DNA of 64,000 nucleotides from Portunus trituberculatus (lineage: Eukaryota; Arthropoda; Malacostraca; Decapoda; Portunidae): contig NC_059269.1 in NCBI RefSeq assembly GCF_017591435.1, positions 1,050,435-1,114,434 of the forward strand, given 5' to 3'. The notes under the pieces are model-generated. The model was given only the letters and a program-made list of their open reading frames with translations, was not told the origin of the DNA and did not search any database. Position numbers and translations under genes: made by a program. Shown here in pieces: positions 47,560 through 59,396 of this stretch (position 1 is its first letter; every line of letters begins with the position of its first letter).

Positions 47560-47722
47560 TACTTTCATGCATTGATAAAGTATGCATGTGTTCGTAGGTG
47601 AAAGGCAAAGCAAATTTCTGCTATCCCCGCCTACCTCCTCCACCAACGCTTATCATGGAGTGGGGGAGGAAAAGGTAAACAAACCTCTACCCCAGCTATA
47701 GCAGTGAGCCTCTATTCCCCTC

Positions 47723-47726
<4 letters not shown>

Positions 47727-47803
<77 letters not shown>
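47727..47803. repeat. (CT)n microsatellite
   Basis: About 77 bases of CT, following CTCCCTTCTC. Confidence 0.97.
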
Positions 47804-47806
<3 letters not shown>

Positions 47807-48220
47807 AAACCTTCATTTATTCAATGAAAAATGTTTATGGGATTGTCAATGAGCTCCTCTGTGATTAGTAGAGCACCCAGTCTTCTGCGGGTGGCTTTTT
47901 GTGTACATTCCAGCTGTTTTATTATGTTTCTGTGCAATAATTATTATTTATAAATACAGTGTTGGCAGTTGTAGTTGCAACCTTCTGTTAAAGTGCAAGG
48001 TGAACACATCCAAACTATAACCGTTATGAATTCAACATGCTCTCTCTTTTTGCAAAATCATGAATGCAGGCAACTCTCTGATAACTGTGCAATTTTGTGG
48101 CAGCAACACTTCAGTACCTCAAGGTCACGTCTGGTTGCTGGGTGTCCACCAATTTCCCAGTCTCCTGTTTTTCACAGTGAATAGACAGCAGCCGTCCCAG
48201 TTTTTCTCTGAAGGATAAAC

Positions 48221-49258
48221 ATGGCCGGAACCCGACAAGTAAGACAGAAAGGACCCAGATCATCACCCTAAGGCAAGCAGGAGTAAAAATCAACGAGATT
48301 ATTGCTCACACTGGTTTCCACAGGGCAACTGTTCTCTGTGTCCTGGCTGCCAGCAGAGATATGCGGTGTTTGAATGGAGATGGTATTCCCCGGACCAAAG
48401 CCCGCCCAGGGAAATAAAAAAAATTTCAAAGAAGACTGATGCATTCATCCAGCGTACTGTCAACAAAAATTCATTCGTTACATCCAGTGAGATAAAAAAG
48501 AATACCCAGGGTTACTGCAAAATGTGTCTGAGTCCACTATCCATGAATGCCTACACTGAGACAATGTTGCCCACCTGTAGAGTTGCGCTAAAACCTTACC
48601 TGATGAAGATTATGAAGAGCATGAGAATGAAGTTTTGCATGCAATACAGAGATTAGACATCTGAGCAGGGAAAGAAGGTGCTTTTTTCCGATGAAAGTGC
48701 CTTTAGGTGTGTGAGATTGAGTGCCAGGACAGTGCAGTGGCCACCAAAGAGCAACAGATATGACGAACGCTACACGGTGAAAACTGTAAAACACCCACCC
48801 TCTGTGTTAGTTTGGGGTGTCGTCAGTGGGCAGCATGGTGCAGGTGATCATTATTTTTTACCACCAAACCAAACAATGTGTAGTAAAAATTATTTAGAAG
48901 TCTTGAAAAACCATATGCATAGTTTTTTTTTACCTGCATCAACCAGGTGGTGTGTTTTTTGCATGATGGTGCTCCTCCACACAGGTATGGTGATGTAAAG
49001 AACTGGCTGATTGAAAATGCAATATCAGAGATTAAGTGGCCAGGTAACTCACCTGACTTCAATGCCATTGAAAATGCCTGCTCATTCATGGAAAATGGAC
49101 TAAAGGATAAAAACACAAGTACAGTAACACAGCTCAAGGACGCAATTTTGCAGTTGTGGTGAGGTAATGATCACAGTTATTTTGAAAAACTAGCCCTTAG
49201 CATGCCCAAACACATCCAAGCTGACGTTGATGCTCATGGCAACCATATCAAATATTAG
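48221..49258 (+). pseudogene. Tc1/mariner-superfamily transposase, degenerate
   Basis: In shifting frames from the ATG at 48221 there is an N-terminal helix-turn-helix (LRQAGVKINEIIAHTGFHRA), a linker and the catalytic core. The core has LFSDESAFRC (first Asp), SVLVWGVVSGQHGAG, NYLEVLKNHM, FLHDGAPPHRYG (second Asp) and WPGNSPDFNAIENA (third acid, Glu). The spacing between the last two acids is about that of Tc1-like enzymes. The end is YFEKLALSMPKHIQADVDAH, stop at 49258. At least four frame changes or stops, including a homopolymer at about 48930, make it dead. I did not find convincing terminal repeats. Confidence 0.8.
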
Positions 49259-49292
49259 ATGTTAATAAAAGAATGTATGTAGTAAACTTTCT

Positions 49293-49628
49293 TTTCATTA
49301 TCCTTTATGTTTTCCGTGTGTGTTGTGAATATTTTGGTCGCCATTGGTGTGAGTCACAATTTCAACTGCAATCATTGTACCTTTTCTGACCTGAAAACAC
49401 GTAAAAAAAAAAAAAAAAAAAAAAAAACAGGTGCTCTTTTTAACCCCTTCAATACTTTCTTTTCATTATCCTTTATGTTTTCCGTGTGTGTTGTGAATAT
49501 TTTGGTCGCCATTGGTGTGGGTCACAATTTCAACTGCAATCATTGTACCTTTTCTGACCTGAAAACACGTAAAAAAAAAAAAAAAACAGGTGCTCTTTTT
49601 AACCCCATCAATGCCTACGTAGACGTCA
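49293..49628. repeat. Two-copy tandem duplication, period 168 bp
   Basis: TTTCATTATCCTTTATGTTT recurs at 49293 and 49461. The two units are nearly identical up to an A run (24 bases in the first, 15 in the second) and CAGGTGCTCTTTTTAACCCC. Their near identity points to a recent duplication or an assembly artefact. Confidence 0.9.
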
Positions 49629-49750
49629 TATTTCTTTTCTGAGCTTTCTTCAGTTCAGTTGTCCCGTATAGTGTGTTGGATACCAACTACACACGCCGTA
49701 TGCTGTCCTTGAAATCCTAGTGCTCCTCCCACCATCCTTGTCTCCATCAA

Positions 49751-50130
<380 letters not shown>

Positions 50131-50149
50131 ACCCAGAAAAGTACAGCAA

Positions 50150-53029
50150 GAAAGGACTAAAGAAACTTACATATGAGCGAAATGTAATGTATTCCAACAT
50201 AAATGGAGTGATATCGGGATTTTAGAACTCAACGATTACTTGAGGGACAAGAACCCAGATATTGTGGGTCTTACTGAAACAAAACTGAGAGAGGAGAAGA
50301 CCTGATGATGGTTGGAGAAGGAAATATAACGTTTGGAAAAGAAATAGAGTAGGTAAGATGGGAGGAGGAGTGATGTTGCTGGTTAAAAAGATATAAAGGT
50401 GGATCAAGTGAAAAAGGTATGGGAAAGGCAGAAGTGCTAAAGATCAGAGCAGAAACTAATGAAGGAAAAAGAGGCACTACATAGTGGTGTACGTACCACC
50501 TAAGACAAATGCATGGTCAGTACAGGAATATGAAGAAATGATAAGTGATACAGGAACATGTCTGGAAGAAATGTTGGGTGGCTGTGAACGAACTATAATG
50601 ATGGGAGATTTTAATTGTAAAGAGGTGTGTTGGGAGGACTGGTCAATGGAAGGATCAGAGACAACATGGGAAATACACTATTGACACTGGCAATGGAAAA
50701 TGTGTTAACTCAGTGGGTCAAAGAAGATACTAGGTTTGGAGGAGAGGGAGCATCGTCAAGACTGGACTTGGTCTTTAGTACAGAGCCAATGGTCATTGAG
50801 GAGATGAGGGTGGAGTGCCCTTTAGCAAAGAGTGATCATGCAGTTTTGGAGTTCAAGGTGATAGACGAAGAGAAATCTAGAAGAAATGAAGAATATAAAG
50901 TGGGAAGATGGAATTATGCCAAGACAGATTTTGGAAACCTAAAGAAATTCTTTCAAGAGACAAATTGGATGAAATTCAAGAGTGCTAAGGAGCAAATGAA
51001 AAGTGGAAGGAATTTATAAAAATATACAAAGAAGGTGAGAAAAATTTGTACCAATAAGACAACATAGAGAAGTTGGAAAGCAGGACTGGTTTAACGATAG
51101 ATGTGAAAAGGCTAGAACAAGAAAAGAGGATGCATGGAAGAGGTGGAGAAGGAAAAGACGGATTAAGCAGTGGGAAAGTTACAAAAGAGCAAGAAATGAA
51201 TATGTGTTGATTAGAAGAGAAGAAAGAAAGAAACAAGAAAAGGATATAATTGATAAATGTAAAGACCAACCAAGGCTTTTTACAGACATGTGAACAACAA
51301 CATCAAAAATAGAGAAAGTATTGAAAGTTTAGAAGTAAATGGAGTATGCAGTGAAGATCCCAGGAAATGGCAGAGGCTATGAATGGATGCTTTCGGAAGG
51401 TATTCACAAAGGAGACTGCTTTTGACAAACCACTGGTAATGGAACAGAAAGGGATTATGAAGGAGTTTCAAGTAACTGTGGAGGAGATCAAGAACATGAT
51501 GGGGAGTTTAGAAGTGAGAAAAGCTGTGGGACCTGATGGGGTATCAGGATGGATTTTAAGAGAATGCAGGGAGCAATTGGCAGAAAAAGTTTGTGAAGTA
51601 ATTGATGCCTCATTAAGGGAAGGTGTAGTGCCCCAAGACTGGAAAAGAGCTAACATTGTCCCAATCTATAAATCAGGTAACAAGAGAGACCCATTGAACT
51701 ATAGACCAGTGTCACTTACAAGTGTGGTAGCTAAGATGTGTGAGAGGGTGGTGAAGACTAGATGGACAGACTTCTTGGAGAAAATGACATACTTTGTGAG
51801 TGTCAATTTGGTTTTAGGAAAGGGCGTTCATGCACGACAAACCTGATATGTTACTATTCGAGGGTGATAGATGTAATACAGGAAAGAGATGGTTGGGCTG
51901 ATGGAATATATCTGGATTTAAAAAAGGCCTTTGATAAGGTACCACACCAGAGACTGATCTGGAAACTTGAAATGGTAGGAGGAGTGCATGGCAGTTTACT
52001 AAAATGGATGGAAGACTTTTGGTAGGAAGAGAAATGAGAACAATAATTAAGGACAGACCATCAGAATGGGGATTGGTGGAGAGTGGAGTTCCACAGGGAT
52101 CAGTGTTGGCACCAGTAATGTTCGCAGTCTACATAAATGACATGGTGGATGGGGTGTCCAGTTATGTGAGCCTATTTGCAGACGATGCAAAATTGTTAAG
52201 AAAAGTGAGATGTGACAAAGATTGCGAACTACTCCAGGAAGACTTGGACAGAATATGGAAATGGAGCTGTACATGGCAAATGGAGTTCAACACGACAAAA
52301 TGCAAGAAAATAGAGTTTGGCAAGAGTGAAAGAAGAATCAGGAGTATGTACAAGATAGGAAATGAAGACATAAAACCAGTCATGAAGAAAAGACCTTGGG
52401 GTGACAATTACCAATGACCTATCGCCAGAGAGACATATAAACAAAATAATTGGAGAAGTATTGAACTTATTGAGGAACATAAGAGTGGCGTTTCAGATAT
52501 CTAGATGAAGAAATGATGAAGAAAATAATTACTGCAATGATAAGACCGAGGCTTGAATATGCAACAATACAGTGGGCTCGAACTTAAAGAAACACATAAG
52601 GAAACTAGAGAAAGTACAGAGGGCTGCAACAAAAATGGTGCCTGACTTAAGAGATTTGACTTATGAAGACAGACTGAAAAGAATGCAACTTCCAACCCTG
52701 GAAAACAGAAGAGAAAGGGAGACCTGATAGCAATATACAGAGTGATGATTGGCATGGAAAAAATGGATAGGGAAGATCTGTGTATGTGGAATGGAAGAAT
52801 GTCGAGAGGGCATGGGAAAAACTAAAATGGCCACTTATAGGAGAGATGTGAAAAATATAGCTTCCTCATAGAAGGGTGGAAGCATGGAATAGTTTAGACG
52901 TGGAAGTGGTCAACGCAAGGAATATTCATGATTTTAAGAAAAAACTGGACATTAATAGATATGGAGACGGGACAACACGAGCATAGCTCTTTTCCCGTAT
53001 GTTACAATTAGGTAAATACAATTAGGTAA

Positions 53030-53030
<1 letters not shown>
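50150..53030 (+). mobile_element. LINE-C: CR1-like LINE, ORF2 with (AC)n-terminated tail
   Basis: The plus strand holds EN (about 50170-50880), RT (51367-52417) and a C-terminal region (52430-52990). The tail is two copies of AATTAGGTAAATAC followed by AC repeats (53030-53071). A second copy of the same family follows immediately (LINE-D). No ORF1 is seen, so the copy is 5'-truncated. Confidence 0.85.
50170..52990 (+). pseudogene. LINE-C ORF2 (endonuclease, RT), broken
   Basis: EN pieces are YSNINGVISGI-like, NPDIVGLTETKLREEK (catalytic Glu), YVPPKTNAWSVQEYEEMI, TIMMGDFNCKEVCWEDW and LAKSDHAVLEFKV. RT pieces in 51367-51846 are RKAVGPDGVSGWILRECREQ, RANIVPIYKSGNKRDPLNYR and PVSLTSVVAKMCERVV. 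The 51762-52025 frame has CQFGFRKGRSCTTNLI and YLDLKKAFDKVPHQRLIWKL. The 52004-52417 frame has VESGVPQGSVLAPVMFAVYI and FADD (52175-52186). The C-terminal RPRLEYATIQW-like block follows in shifted frames to YGDG near 52970. About six breaks are visible. Confidence 0.85.

Positions 53031-53071
<41 letters not shown>
53031..53071. repeat. (AC)n at the LINE-C 3' end
   Basis: AC repeats start directly after the terminal GGTAAATAC of LINE-C. Confidence 0.97.
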
Positions 53072-53074
53072 TAG

Positions 53075-55144
53075 AACATTAGATTGGGAGAAGATGTTAC
53101 AAATCAGAGAAGTGCAAAAAAAATGAGATTTTTATGAAATATTATAAAGGAGTTATGAAATTTGTACCAAAGTATAAACCGAGAGAGGAAGGAAGAAAGG
53201 ATTGGTTTAATGCAACTTGTGTTAAGGCTAAACAAAAGAGATATGGCTTGGAAAAGATGGAAAAGAGCAGGAATATACTAAATAAGGAGAATTATAGAGT
53301 GGCGAGAAATGAGTATGTGAAGTGAAGGGAAGGAAAGAGGAAGAAAGAAAATTTGAAAAGATATTGTAGACAAGAGTAAGGAACATCCAAAATTATTTTA
53401 CAGGTTCATAAATGGTAAACTTAAAAGAGAGAGTCCATTGAAAGATTAAAAGGAGAGCAAGGGATAGTAGATGACCCTAAGAATATAGCGAATTGCTAAA
53501 TAATAGGTTTCAACAAGTATTTACTAAAGAAACAATGTTTGTAAAGCCTCAGAATGTAGAAGGAAATGTGCACATGGATGACATTAAGATACCTAAAAGG
53601 AGTTATATAAAATGTTGGAGGAACTTAAAGATGATAAAGCGATGGGACCAGATGAAGTTTCAGGAAAATTATTGAAGGAATGTAGAGAAGAATTGATAGA
53701 TCCATTATATGATATAAGGTGCTCATTAGAAACGGGAAGTACCGGTAGAGTGGAAAAGAGCTGAAGTGGTGCCCATTTATAAGGGAGGCAGTAAGGAAGA
53801 GCCTCTTAACTATAGACCTGTGTCTTTAACAAGTGTGGTCGGTAAGATTTGTGAGAGGGTGATAAAGAAATATTGGATACGGTTCCTGGAGGATCATAAG
53901 TTATTATCGGATCATCAATTTGGCTTTAGGAAAGGGAGGTCATGTGTAACAAATCTACTGAGCTTTTATTCAAGAGTGGTTGACAAAATACAAGAGAGAG
54001 AGGGATGGATGGACTGTGTATATTTGGATTTAAAAAAGCTTTTGACAAGGTACCTCACATGAGACTGCTATGGAAATTAGAGATTTATGGAGGACTGAAA
54101 GGAAAAGTGTTAAAGTGGATGGAAAACTACTTGAGATGGAGGGAGATGAGAACGGTAATAAGGGATGCAAAGTCGGACTGGTTGGTGGTGGAGAGTGGAG
54201 TCCCACAAGGCTCAGTGCTGGCACCAATACTTTTCCTTGTCTATATTAATGATATGCCAGAGGGAGTAAACAGTTATATTAATTTGTTTGCGGATGATGC
54301 GAAGTTGTGTAGGTGTGTGAAGAGTGAAGAAGATTGTGAAATTTTACAGGCAGATCTGGATAAGATTTGGGAGTGGAGCAAGAGGTGGGAAATGGAATTT
54401 AATCTGAGCAAAAGTCATGTGATGGAGATGGGGAAGAGTGGAAGACGGCCAAGAGGGTCATATAAGATGGGTGAAGAAGTAGTGTTGAAAAAGGTGGAAA
54501 AGGAAAAGGATTTGGGAGTGATAATACAAGACCATGGGCAGTTTGAGGCTCATATTGATAAGATGTTTGGAGAAACGTATAATTTGATAAGAAATATTGG
54601 ATTAGCCTTTCATTATATGGATAAAGATATGATGAAGAAATTAATTAGTACGGTAATTAGACCAAGATTGGAATATGCTGGAGTGGTTTGGTCCCTTTAT
54701 AAAAGAAGCATATAAGGAAGTTGGAGAGATTGCAGAGAATGGCAACAAAAATGGTTCCGGAATTGGCAGAAATGACCTATGAGGAGAGATTAAAAGAAAT
54801 GAATTTGCTTACCTTGGAACAAAGAAGAGAAAGAGGAGATTTAATACAGGTTTATAAACTGTTGAACGGACTGGATGAAGTGGATAATGAGCAAATGATG
54901 TTGAGAGAGGAAAACTTAAATAGAACTACGAGATCGCATAGTAAAAAGATAGCCAAGGGAATATGCTTGAAGGATGTGAAGAAATATAGTTTCCCACAAA
55001 GATGTGTGGAGGTGTGGAATGGTTTGAGTGAGGAGGTGGTGTCAGCGAGTGTGCATAGTTTTAAAGGAAAGTTGGATGTGTGTAGATATGGAGACGGGGC
55101 ACACGAGTATGATACCCAGGCCCTGTAAAATTACAACTAGGTGA

Positions 55145-55146
<2 letters not shown>
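53075..55146 (+). mobile_element. LINE-D: second copy of the LINE-C family
   Basis: It begins within the late EN/linker region (DWEKMLQIREVQK-like at 53080) and runs through the RT to a tail TTACAACTAGGTGAATAC followed by AC repeats (55147-55216). It lies head to tail behind LINE-C. Sequence identity to LINE-C is moderate, so this is two insertions rather than a recent tandem duplication. Confidence 0.85.
53134..55128 (+). pseudogene. LINE-D ORF2 reverse transcriptase, nearly open in its 3' half
   Basis: The first part (53134-53760) is broken (YKPREEGRKDWFNATCVKAK, then a GPDEVSGKLLKEC-like block). From 53766 the RT reads MVPIYKGGSKEEPLNYRPVS, then FGFRKGRSCVTNLLSFYSRV. A frameshift near 54040 leads to FDKVPHMRLLWKLEIYGGLK, VESGVPQGSVLAPILFLVYI and the catalytic FADD (54287-54298). 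Thumb LGVIIQDHGQFEAHIDKMFG and VIRPRLEYAGVVWS follow up to a TAA at 54713-54715. Two codons later a frame carries on with MERLQRMATKMVPELAEMTY and ends at 55128 (HEYDTQAL). Only a few breaks separate it from an open RT. Confidence 0.85.
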
Positions 55147-55221
<75 letters not shown>

Positions 55222-55242
55222 AATTTTCTAAACAAATTTCTC

Positions 55243-55314
<72 letters not shown>

Positions 55315-55380
55315 CCTTTGTTTCTCTTCCTTTCGAAGATAAGCTACATGTGCCGCTTGTGTCTAAAATATTAGCAAATG

Positions 55381-55463
<83 letters not shown>
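55147..55463. repeat. (AC)n, (CT)n, GATAAGCTACATG module, (CT)n
   Basis: AC repeats (55147-55216) are followed by CT repeats (about 55249-55311). A 70-base segment with CGAAGATAAGCTACATGTGC comes next, then a second CT array (about 55383-55463). Confidence 0.95.
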
Positions 55464-55467
<4 letters not shown>

Positions 55468-55721
55468 AATAACTTTCTCTTAAGGCGATATAGTGACTAA
55501 AAATAGCAGCTTAATACACAAAGACGACAAGTATGACAAGTTTGCAGAGTTTCCGGCAAGACGGGCACTACCACCGTATATCATACAGGCGGGCTTTTTA
55601 ACATCCGGCGAATTAAGGAGGCTGGAACCGGTTAGTGATATTTCAATGCATTTCAGTAGGAAAAATTGTTTTGAGATGTGAGCTCCATCATAGGATGAAT
55701 TAAACACATATGTTAAGATAC

Positions 55722-55724
<3 letters not shown>
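55464..55724. other. Unassigned intronic sequence with a short open frame
   Basis: A 62-codon plus-strand frame (55493-55681) has no recognised similarity. The surrounding sequence carries no terminal repeats. It may be original intron or an old element. Confidence 0.35.

Positions 55725-55782
<58 letters not shown>
55725..55782. repeat. (TA)n microsatellite
   Basis: About 58 bases of TA end at the terminus of the next element. Confidence 0.97.
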
Positions 55783-55785
<3 letters not shown>

Positions 55786-57057
55786 TAAGCCCCAAATTTA
55801 GCGAAACCCAGCTTAGCGAAACCCCTATTTAGCAAGTGTCTGGAAAAAGGCCAAGCCCTCAAGTTTAGCGATTTTCTCTCATATTTAGGGAATGTACCCC
55901 ACTACACTGTCCTGCCTCCCGCTCACTCTGAGCCAATTGTCCTGCCTCCTGCTCACTCTGAGTCAATCGCGTGTCTGTTTGGCCGTGACGTCAGCACCAC
56001 AGTGCCTCCGGCATTCCCGCTCGACACTTGATCTATTAATCCAGTGTGTGAACTCATTTTTTTGTGCTCCCATCCTCGCTGTTTAGTGCGTTTTGCTATC
56101 ACCATGGCCTCCACTAACCCCTCCTACTCAGGAACGTCGATAGACGTTCATCACGCAAGACTCGGGGCATGTCGATCGACGTTTGGGCATTTTGGGCTAT
56201 ATTTTGGCTATTTTCTTCCCGTTTTCTTTGCTTGTGAGTTGGCAACACTCATCGGGAGTAAACATGTGCTATAGGTCAGTGTGTCACCAACTTCCACGAT
56301 GGATGGTGAGAGCAAAAGTGATTCCACGGTGTCCAATTCCGTCACCTCTCCCACGCGTCTTACTTCTACACCTTGGGTCTCTCGTCATGTTGCGGGAAGA
56401 CAACTTTTGAATGAGAGTGGTATCAAAAGGGCATTGGAATTAACAGTTTCTACAATAATAGAAAGTGAAGATAGCGATGTTCTTGGCTCTGATACGGATA
56501 TAGGAGGTTCAACCACTGAGGGGGAGGACATTCTACCAACGTCACCAGAGAGAGAGAGAGAGGGGATACAAGGGGCCCGTTTTCTATCGCTGTAGCCAAG
56601 GCCGCTGGTGCCGATCGGACGCAAGGCCACGTACACCGATTATACCACCTCATTCAACCTGTGATATTTTGGTAACCATAGCATCTTGAAACTTCTGTTT
56701 TTTTGCATTGCAAAGAGAAAGAGTTGCTTGTGGGCAGAACACCATTTGTACTCATTCGTTTCTTGAATTTCCAATTGTAATCAGTATGTAAATAGAGGCT
56801 ATTTTGTGCATTTCTTGCCAAAATTCCCGAGTTAGTGTGGGTGAAAAACTAAACGTCCCCAAGTTTTAGGGGCTAGTGGTTTGGGGATGCTGATTCTCAT
56901 GAAGGTGGCAATGTTGCAGCTGTAAATGGGGACTTTGGGCGGACGAAAGACTGATTGGTATTTTTCCTTATTTAAAATAGTATTCAAATTTGGCGAAATA
57001 CCAATTTAGCGATGGTTTTGGTAGACTAATAAGATCACTAAATGTGGGGGCTTACTG
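55783..57057 (+). mobile_element. TA-target element (CAGTAAGCCCC termini), 1275 bp
   Basis: The left end CAGTAAGCCCCAAATTTAGC follows TA, and the inverted right end CAGTAAGCCCCCACATTTAG (to 57057) precedes TA. TTTAGCGA words recur near both ends. Inside, a plus-strand frame (56299-56595) starts MDGESKSDSTVSNSVTSPTR and has an acidic middle (ESEDSDVLGSDTDIGGSTTE). It might be a transposase N-terminus, but no DNA-binding or catalytic motif follows. Confidence 0.8.
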
Positions 57058-57065
57058 TATATATA

Positions 57066-58004
57066 CAGTAAAGTCCCGGGTTACGTCGGTCTCTAGTTAT
57101 GTCAAACTCGTAGTTATGTCAGTCCACTATAAGGCAATTTAAGATTAAAAAAACTGAAAATTTATAAATCGTAAAGCGAGGGATTTATTGTTATTGTTGG
57201 CCGCCAGGTGTCACTAGTGGTTACCCGCCACACCGCCCGCCTCACGCTTGAATACAATAACACCCTGCCTCAGTTCCACCACACCGTCGCCCCTGGCAAG
57301 AGTGTTATTCTACTTCTGTGTTTACTGACTCAAGTTCTTAGTATCTTGCTCAATGGCACCAAAGAGAAAACTCCTTAGTGACAGCAGTGATGCTAAGAAA
57401 AGGAAAACCATTACGCTACAAGAAAAAGAGGACATAATTAAAAGACATGAGAAGGGAGGCAGCAGCTGTGTGTGAGGGAATGAAGAAGAAAATGGGAAGC
57501 CCGTTACCATGACAACAGGGAGGTTGACAACCTTGAGGGCTCGCGCACCCATCACAACAATAACAACTCCGGAGCCTTCGCCTGGGCCACACGACACTCG
57601 CAGCTGACTTGCACCGTCTGCGCCTGTCTGCTGATCCCTATTGCCCTTTCCTATTGCATTTCCTGCTCCGCTGCCCACGCTTCTACTCCCACCGCACTGC
57701 ACTACGCTCCCAGCTGTTCGCCCTAGGCGTCACAACATTCGACCTGCCCACCCTCCTGGCGGCCTCAGGCGTCCACCCCTCTCGGCAACCTGCAGTCCTT
57801 CACGTTCGGTAATCAACAACAAAAACAAGCTTGTTTCATATTCCTACATAGTTGTAAATATAACAATATAACCTTTAACTTACCTGAATGACCATAAACA
57901 ATGATTGGTTGAAAACTTCGATAATATGCTTTGAAATGAAATCGAGTTACGTATAAAATCAACTTCGTCATGTTTCAGGATAAACTCTGAAAACCGAGAC
58001 CTTA
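57066..58004 (+). mobile_element. pogo/Tigger-like element, left member of an inverted pair, with captured LINE fragment
   Basis: It starts CAGTAAAGTCCCGGGTTACG after TA and ends ...AACCGAGACCTTA at a short TA run (58003-58016). A transposase start is at 57354: MAPKRKLLSDSSDAKKRKTI, then TLQEKEDIIKRHEKGG, an HTH of the CENP-B/pogo type, followed by a stop. Downstream (57606-57810) a LINE C-terminal segment (LRCPRFYSHRTALRSQLFAL) is embedded, of the same family as 14170-14560. Confidence 0.8.
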
Positions 58005-58015
58005 TATATATATAT

Positions 58016-58805
<790 letters not shown>

Positions 58806-58955
58806 GTAAGAGCATGCTAGATAACTGCTATGTGTTGGATAGTTACAAATTTTTTTTCTACAAATTTTGGAATATTGAGAAAAATGCAAATAAGAAACTT
58901 TTTTCTTTTGATGCTCACTAATTTAGGAAAACATTTATATTTTCTTTGTGAACAG

Positions 58956-59059
58956 GATGAGTTTTTGGACGTGATATACTGGGGCCGGCAGGTGTTGGGA
59001 GTGGCGCTGGGTCTTGTGTGGGGCTTCATTCCTCTGAAGGGCTTCATTGGCCTGTTTCT
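58956..59059 (+). CDS. RAB5IF: RAB5IF-like (OPTI/C20orf24) protein, exon 2
   Basis: The acceptor AACAG ends at 58955. The exon reads DEFLDVIYWGRQVLGVALGL, then VWGFIPLKGFIGLF, and leaves two bases of a Leu codon at a GTGAGT donor (59060). DEFLDVIYW and the glycine-rich first membrane helix are family hallmarks. The gene encodes a small ER membrane protein of the Rab5ip/EMC6-like fold that pairs with the TMCO1 insertase in the multipass translocon. The exon is clean, with no stop, in the middle of heavily decayed repeats, which itself argues for selection. Two bases carry over (phase 2) into exon 3. Confidence 0.92.
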
Positions 59060-59266
59060 GTGAGTTGCATGTATTACTGTATCACTTTTGTGGTGCGAGT
59101 GTTTTTATTGCCCATAGTATATATCGTGATGTCCATTGACCAGAATGAAAAAAAGTTTATTGTGATATTTGTGTGTGTCTGTTTTTAGTCTTTAAAGTAC
59201 ATGTATGGATCCAATGAACTTTATTTCTTGTTTAGTTATGTATTGATTTTTCTTTATCTTCCACAG

Positions 59267-59396
59267 ATTCTGTGTGATTAATGCTGCTCTTGTATATTTC
59301 TATGCATCAAGTTTCCAAGGTATTGATGAAGAGGAATTTGGAGGAATGTGGGAATTGACTAAAGAAGGCTTTGTAACTTCCTTTGCTGGATTTTTG
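59267..59396 (+). CDS. RAB5IF: RAB5IF-like (OPTI/C20orf24) protein, exon 3
   Basis: The acceptor CTTCCACAG ends at 59266. The first base completes the Leu codon from exon 2. The exon then reads FCVINAALVYFYASSFQGID, EEEFGGMWELTKEGFVTSFA and GFL, ending at a strong GTAAGT donor (59397) in phase 0. The second membrane helix is FCVINAALVYFYASS; the EEFGG-WELTKEGF loop is the best conserved part of the family. The short C-terminal exon (about 15 residues, a last membrane helix) should follow but is not found up to 64000. If the donor were ignored the frame would stay open to a TAA at 59469-59471. Confidence 0.92.

Noticed and set aside
55493..55681. An alternative first exon for the RAB5IF-like gene
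   Set aside because: The frame ends in a stop without a convincing donor in phase with exon 2, and its residues do not resemble the family N-terminus. The exon at 35590-35697 fits much better.
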